Origin: Eubacterium sp. | GTDB lineage: Bacteria > Bacillota > Clostridia > Lachnospirales > Lachnospiraceae | Assembly: GCA_024681495.1 (NCBI GenBank) | Contig: JAILAS010000111.1 | Span: 1-7,832, forward strand | Direction of reading: 5' to 3' | DNA: 7,832 nucleotides | Shown: piece after piece, positions 6,623-7,832 of the stretch | How positions within the stretch are numbered: position 1 is the first letter of the stretch | Layout: the number at the start of each line of letters is the position of its first letter | Notes under the pieces: generated by a model | The model's database searches: none | What the model was told of the DNA's origin: nothing | The model's input: only the letters and a program-made list of their open reading frames with translations | Made by a program: the position numbers and the translations under genes

Positions 6623-6696
6623 CGGGGTGTGGCTCAGTTTGGCAGAGCGCCTGGTTTGGGACCAGGAGGTCGCAGGTTCGAATCCTGTCACCCCGA
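6623..6696 (+). tRNA. tRNA-Pro (anticodon UGG)
   Basis: The acceptor stem pairs CGGGGTG (6623-6629) with CACCCCG (6689-6695), and the discriminator is A6696. The D-arm GCTC/GAGC, the anticodon stem CCTGG/CCAGG with loop TTTGGGA (anticodon TGG, 6657-6659) and the TTCGAAT T-loop are all present. The length is 74 nt. CCA is not encoded. Confidence 0.97.
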
Positions 6697-6708
6697 GATT
6701 TAACACAA

Positions 6709-6779
6709 GCGGGTGTAGTTCAATGGTAGAACACCAGCCTTCCAAGCTGGACACGTGGGTTCGATTCCCATCACCCGCT
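6709..6779 (+). tRNA. tRNA-Gly (anticodon UCC)
   Basis: The acceptor stem pairs GCGGGTG (6709-6715) with CACCCGC (6772-6778), and the discriminator is T6779. The anticodon stem CCAGC/GCTGG encloses loop CTTCCAA, with anticodon TCC at 6741-6743. The T-loop is TTCGATT. The length is 71 nt. CCA is not encoded. It lies 12 bp after tRNA-Pro. Confidence 0.97.
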
Positions 6780-6782
6780 TTT

Positions 6783-6846
6783 ACCTATGCAATTTTTGAA
6801 AAGAATATTATTCGGATAGAGCAACGGCATAGGTTATTCAAAAATT
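6783..6846 (+). repeat. tRNA-Arg fragment duplicate with interleaved complementary blocks
   Basis: The spacer between tRNA-Gly and tRNA-Arg holds GGATAGAGCAACGGC (6814-6828), identical to 6870-6884 in tRNA-Arg (D-loop end to anticodon stem). Around it, ACCTATGC (6783-6790) is complementary to GCATAGGT (6827-6834), and AATTTTTGAA (6791-6800) is complementary to TTCAAAAATT (6837-6846). The order is A, B, A', B', so both stems together would form an H-type pseudoknot. Alternatively only one stem forms at a time. The rest of a tRNA is missing, so this is not a seventh tRNA gene. Confidence 0.7.
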
Positions 6847-6852
6847 TAATAT

Positions 6853-6926
<74 letters not shown>

Positions 6927-6956
6927 GTTGTCACGGGTTTCCCGGACATTTTATAT

Positions 6957-7031
6957 GGTGGGTATAGCGAAGTTGGTTATCGCGTCGGATTGTGGTTCCG
7001 AAGACCGAGGGTTCGAATCCCTCTACCCACC
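6957..7031 (+). tRNA. tRNA-His (anticodon GUG)
   Basis: The acceptor stem pairs GTGGGTA (6958-6964) with TACCCAC (7024-7030). G6957 is the extra G at position -1, facing discriminator C7031, the hallmark of bacterial tRNA-His. The D-arm GCGA/TCGC and anticodon stem TCGGA/TCCGA enclose anticodon GTG (6992-6994). The length is 75 nt including G-1. CCA is not encoded. Confidence 0.96.
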
Positions 7032-7062
7032 CTTGCTATTTGGAAGAGAATATGGACAGCGA

Positions 7063-7134
7063 TGGGCTATCGCCAAGCGGTAAGGCACGGGATTTTGATT
7101 CCCGCATTCGTTGGTTCGAATCCAACTAGCCCAG
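7063..7134 (+). tRNA. tRNA-Gln (anticodon UUG)
   Basis: The acceptor stem pairs TGGGCTA (7063-7069) with TAGCCCA (7127-7133), and the discriminator is G7134. The U1-A72 end pair is typical of tRNA-Gln. The anticodon stem CGGGA/TCCCG encloses loop TTTTGAT, with anticodon TTG at 7095-7097. The length is 72 nt. CCA is not encoded. Confidence 0.96.
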
Positions 7135-7146
7135 TTGATAATATAA

Positions 7147-7219
7147 GGGCCATTAGCTCAGTTGGCAGAGCACCTGACTTTTAATCAGGTTGTCCGGGGT
7201 TCAAATCCCCGATGGCTCA
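7147..7219 (+). tRNA. tRNA-Lys (anticodon UUU)
   Basis: The acceptor stem pairs GGGCCAT (7147-7153) with ATGGCTC (7212-7218) with one G-U pair, and the discriminator is A7219. The anticodon stem CCTGA/TCAGG encloses loop CTTTTAA, with anticodon TTT at 7180-7182. The T-loop is TTCAAAT. The length is 73 nt. CCA is not encoded. It is the last gene of the cluster, and its 3' end faces the integrase fragment. Confidence 0.97.
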
Positions 7220-7226
7220 GGTAAAG

Positions 7227-7272
7227 AAAAACAGCGGAAGACCATGTAAATACAAGGTTTTTCGCTGTTTTT
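7227..7272 (+). terminator. intrinsic terminator of the tRNA operon
   Basis: AAAAACAGCG (7227-7236) pairs with CGCTGTTTTT (7263-7272). Pairing continues inward through GAAGACC and GGTTTTT with G-U pairs, giving a stem of about 17 bp and a 12-nt loop (7244-7255). The descending arm ends in a T-run followed by GTCTTT. The A-run on the other side means it could also stop transcription arriving from the right. Confidence 0.88.
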
Positions 7273-7318
7273 GTCTTTCATTAAAGTAATAAAAAGTGAT
7301 TAAAAATAATAGGTTTTA

Positions 7319-7368
7319 AATGTCCCCATCGCGTCCCCCGGGACCATAATGTCCCCATCGCGTCCCCC
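7319..7368. repeat. two copies of a GTCCCCATCGCGTCCCCC motif
   Basis: The 21-bp unit (AAT followed by GTCCCCATCGCGTCCCCC) occurs exactly at 7319-7339 and 7348-7368, 29 bp apart and in the same direction. GTCCC-CC-GGGAC (7333-7344) forms a small palindrome at the junction. The C-rich motif stands out in AT-rich surroundings. It resembles dispersed intergenic repeats rich in GTCCCC that are seen in many bacterial genomes and sometimes linked to REP-associated transposases. That link is an inference. Confidence 0.75.
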
Positions 7369-7375
7369 AAATTTA

Positions 7376-7639
7376 TTAAGCCCGGGCTAAATTGATAGCA
7401 CCAATTACATCTTCTTTTTCTTCATCGATGTGGGAGTAGACATCCAGTACCATCTTCTCTGTATCGCCTAACATTTTAGCGATCATCTTAGTAGAGATTC
7501 TGGGTACCTGATAACATAGCTGCGTGCAGTAGTCGTGCCGGAAGATGTGGGCGGTAAGTCCCTGGATCGGTTTAGGCGTAGCGTTAATCTTAGCATGAGG
7601 ATTAAAAAGTGTAGAAAAATTAATAAAAGCGCTTAACAT
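7376..7639 (-). pseudogene. C-terminal fragment of a tyrosine recombinase / phage integrase
   Basis: The 87-residue reading frame carries the end of a tyrosine recombinase catalytic domain. It has LTAHIFRHDYCTQL with the HxxR box, IAKMLGDTEKMVLDVYSHI with the GH/GD box II region, and the Tyr nucleophile, followed by an EEKEDVIGAIN tail. Full integrases are usually 300-400 residues. Here the first Arg box, the core-binding domain and the N-terminal arm-binding domain are missing. An in-frame stop lies just upstream (7658-7660), and no ribosome binding site precedes the ATG at 7639, which lies inside a promoter on the other strand. It is therefore a remnant. Its 3' end points toward the tRNA cluster, about 155 bp from tRNA-Lys, as in elements integrated at tRNA genes. 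Confidence 0.85.
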
Positions 7640-7661
7640 AGTGTTAATACTATGATATTAT
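7633..7661 (+). promoter_or_regulatory. promoter with overlapping palindromes (candidate operator)
   Basis: TTAACA (7633-7638) and TATTAT (7656-7661) are 17 bp apart. Two perfect palindromes overlap the promoter: TTAACA-TAG-TGTTAA (7633-7647), which covers the -35 box, and CATAGT-GTTAAT-ACTATG (7637-7654) in the spacer. A dimeric repressor bound here would block the promoter, as in phage or mobile-element control regions. No repressor gene is visible in the window. Confidence 0.5.
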
Positions 7662-7684
7662 AGAATCAGAAAGGAGGTAAACAG

Positions 7685-7832
7685 ATGAAAGATACAATAA
7701 AAACCATTCTAATTGCATTAATTGCATTTGAAACAGTCAATTGGGAGTCGCTCGGAGTAATAGATTATATTTTGATTATTGTATTTATAATCTGGGTGTT
7801 CTTTACCATTAAAGACAGAGGAGGAAACAATG
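7685..7832 (+). CDS. small membrane protein, unknown function, partial at right edge
   Basis: The frame opens at ATG 7685, 6 bp after a near-perfect ribosome binding site AAGGAGGT (7671-7678), and stays open for 49 codons to the window end. The protein begins MKDTIKTILIALIAFETV, a first hydrophobic stretch, then has a short WESLG turn and a strong transmembrane segment (about 26-42, VIDYILIIVFIIWVFF), then a basic and Gly/Asn-rich KDRGGNN. It could be a two-helix membrane protein or holin-like. No family is recognised. The sequence is much more AT-rich than the housekeeping genes, which with the adjacent integrase remnant suggests acquired DNA. A second ribosome binding site and ATG near its visible end suggest that it ends soon after the edge and overlaps a downstream gene. 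Confidence 0.65.
   Translation, partial: MKDTIKTILIALIAFETVNWESLGVIDYILIIVFIIWVFFTIKDRGGNN
7819..7832 (+). promoter_or_regulatory. ribosome binding site and start codon of a gene leaving the window
   Basis: AGGAGG (7819-7824) stands 5 bp before an ATG at 7830-7832. This ATG is in the +1 frame relative to the small membrane protein. A downstream gene probably starts here, overlapping and translationally coupled to that protein. No coding sequence beyond the ATG is visible. Confidence 0.5.

Noticed and set aside
6934..6944. Small hairpin CGGG-TTT-CCCG between tRNA-Arg and tRNA-His as an internal terminator
   Set aside because: The stem is 4 bp and no T-run follows directly. It is more likely an incidental fold in the precursor.

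Overview
The window looks like part of the chromosome of a Gram-positive member of the Clostridia, most likely Lachnospiraceae. The evidence is the close fit of UvrB and the other housekeeping proteins to Bacillota families, strong AGGAGG-type ribosome binding sites, GC-rich coding sequence that still uses ATA and AGG codons, and a sigma-A-type promoter before a tRNA cluster. The genus cannot be fixed from the sequence alone.

Bases 1-379 hold no convincing gene. They contain a 24-bp tandem repeat that runs in from the left edge (1-145), a featureless stretch, a good promoter (272-301) and a GC-rich palindromic leader. Bases 380-679 encode a small acidic protein with weak Nif11-like character. 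A 200-bp spacer (687-895) then carries six same-direction copies of an 18-bp motif, GTTTACATAACACCAAGA, at 36-43 bp intervals, ending at the ribosome binding site of uvrB. uvrB (903-2894) is complete and encodes the nucleotide excision repair helicase.

After a 245-bp spacer with promoter-like sequences and an inverted repeat comes a tight four-gene run: a short DtxR/MntR-type metal-dependent regulator (3140-3514), a THUMP-domain rRNA methyltransferase of the RlmL/YpsC type (3517-4668), a membrane-anchored N-acetylmuramoyl-L-alanine amidase (4730-5869) and the RdgB/HAM1 nucleotide pyrophosphatase (5850-6464). Gaps of 2 bp, 61 bp and a 20-bp overlap suggest one transcript. The functions (metal sensing, ribosome modification, wall remodelling, nucleotide pool cleaning) are general housekeeping rather than one pathway.

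A consensus promoter (TTGACA-N17-TATAAT, 6572-6600) drives six tRNA genes: Pro(UGG), Gly(UCC), Arg(UCU), His(GUG), Gln(UUG) and Lys(UUU). None encodes the 3' CCA. A hairpin terminator (7227-7272) closes the cluster. The Gly-Arg spacer carries a 15-bp duplicate of part of tRNA-Arg and two pairs of complementary blocks in pseudoknot order.

The right end (7280-7832) is AT-rich and looks acquired: a duplicated GTCCCCATCGCGTCCCCC motif, a C-terminal fragment of a tyrosine recombinase facing the tRNA cluster, a promoter with overlapping palindromes, a small two-helix membrane protein with a near-perfect ribosome binding site, and the start codon of another gene at the last bases. This is consistent with the edge of an integrated or eroded mobile element next to tRNA genes. 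No complete new system can be demonstrated. The strongest unexplained signals are the repeat array before uvrB and the rearranged tRNA spacer.
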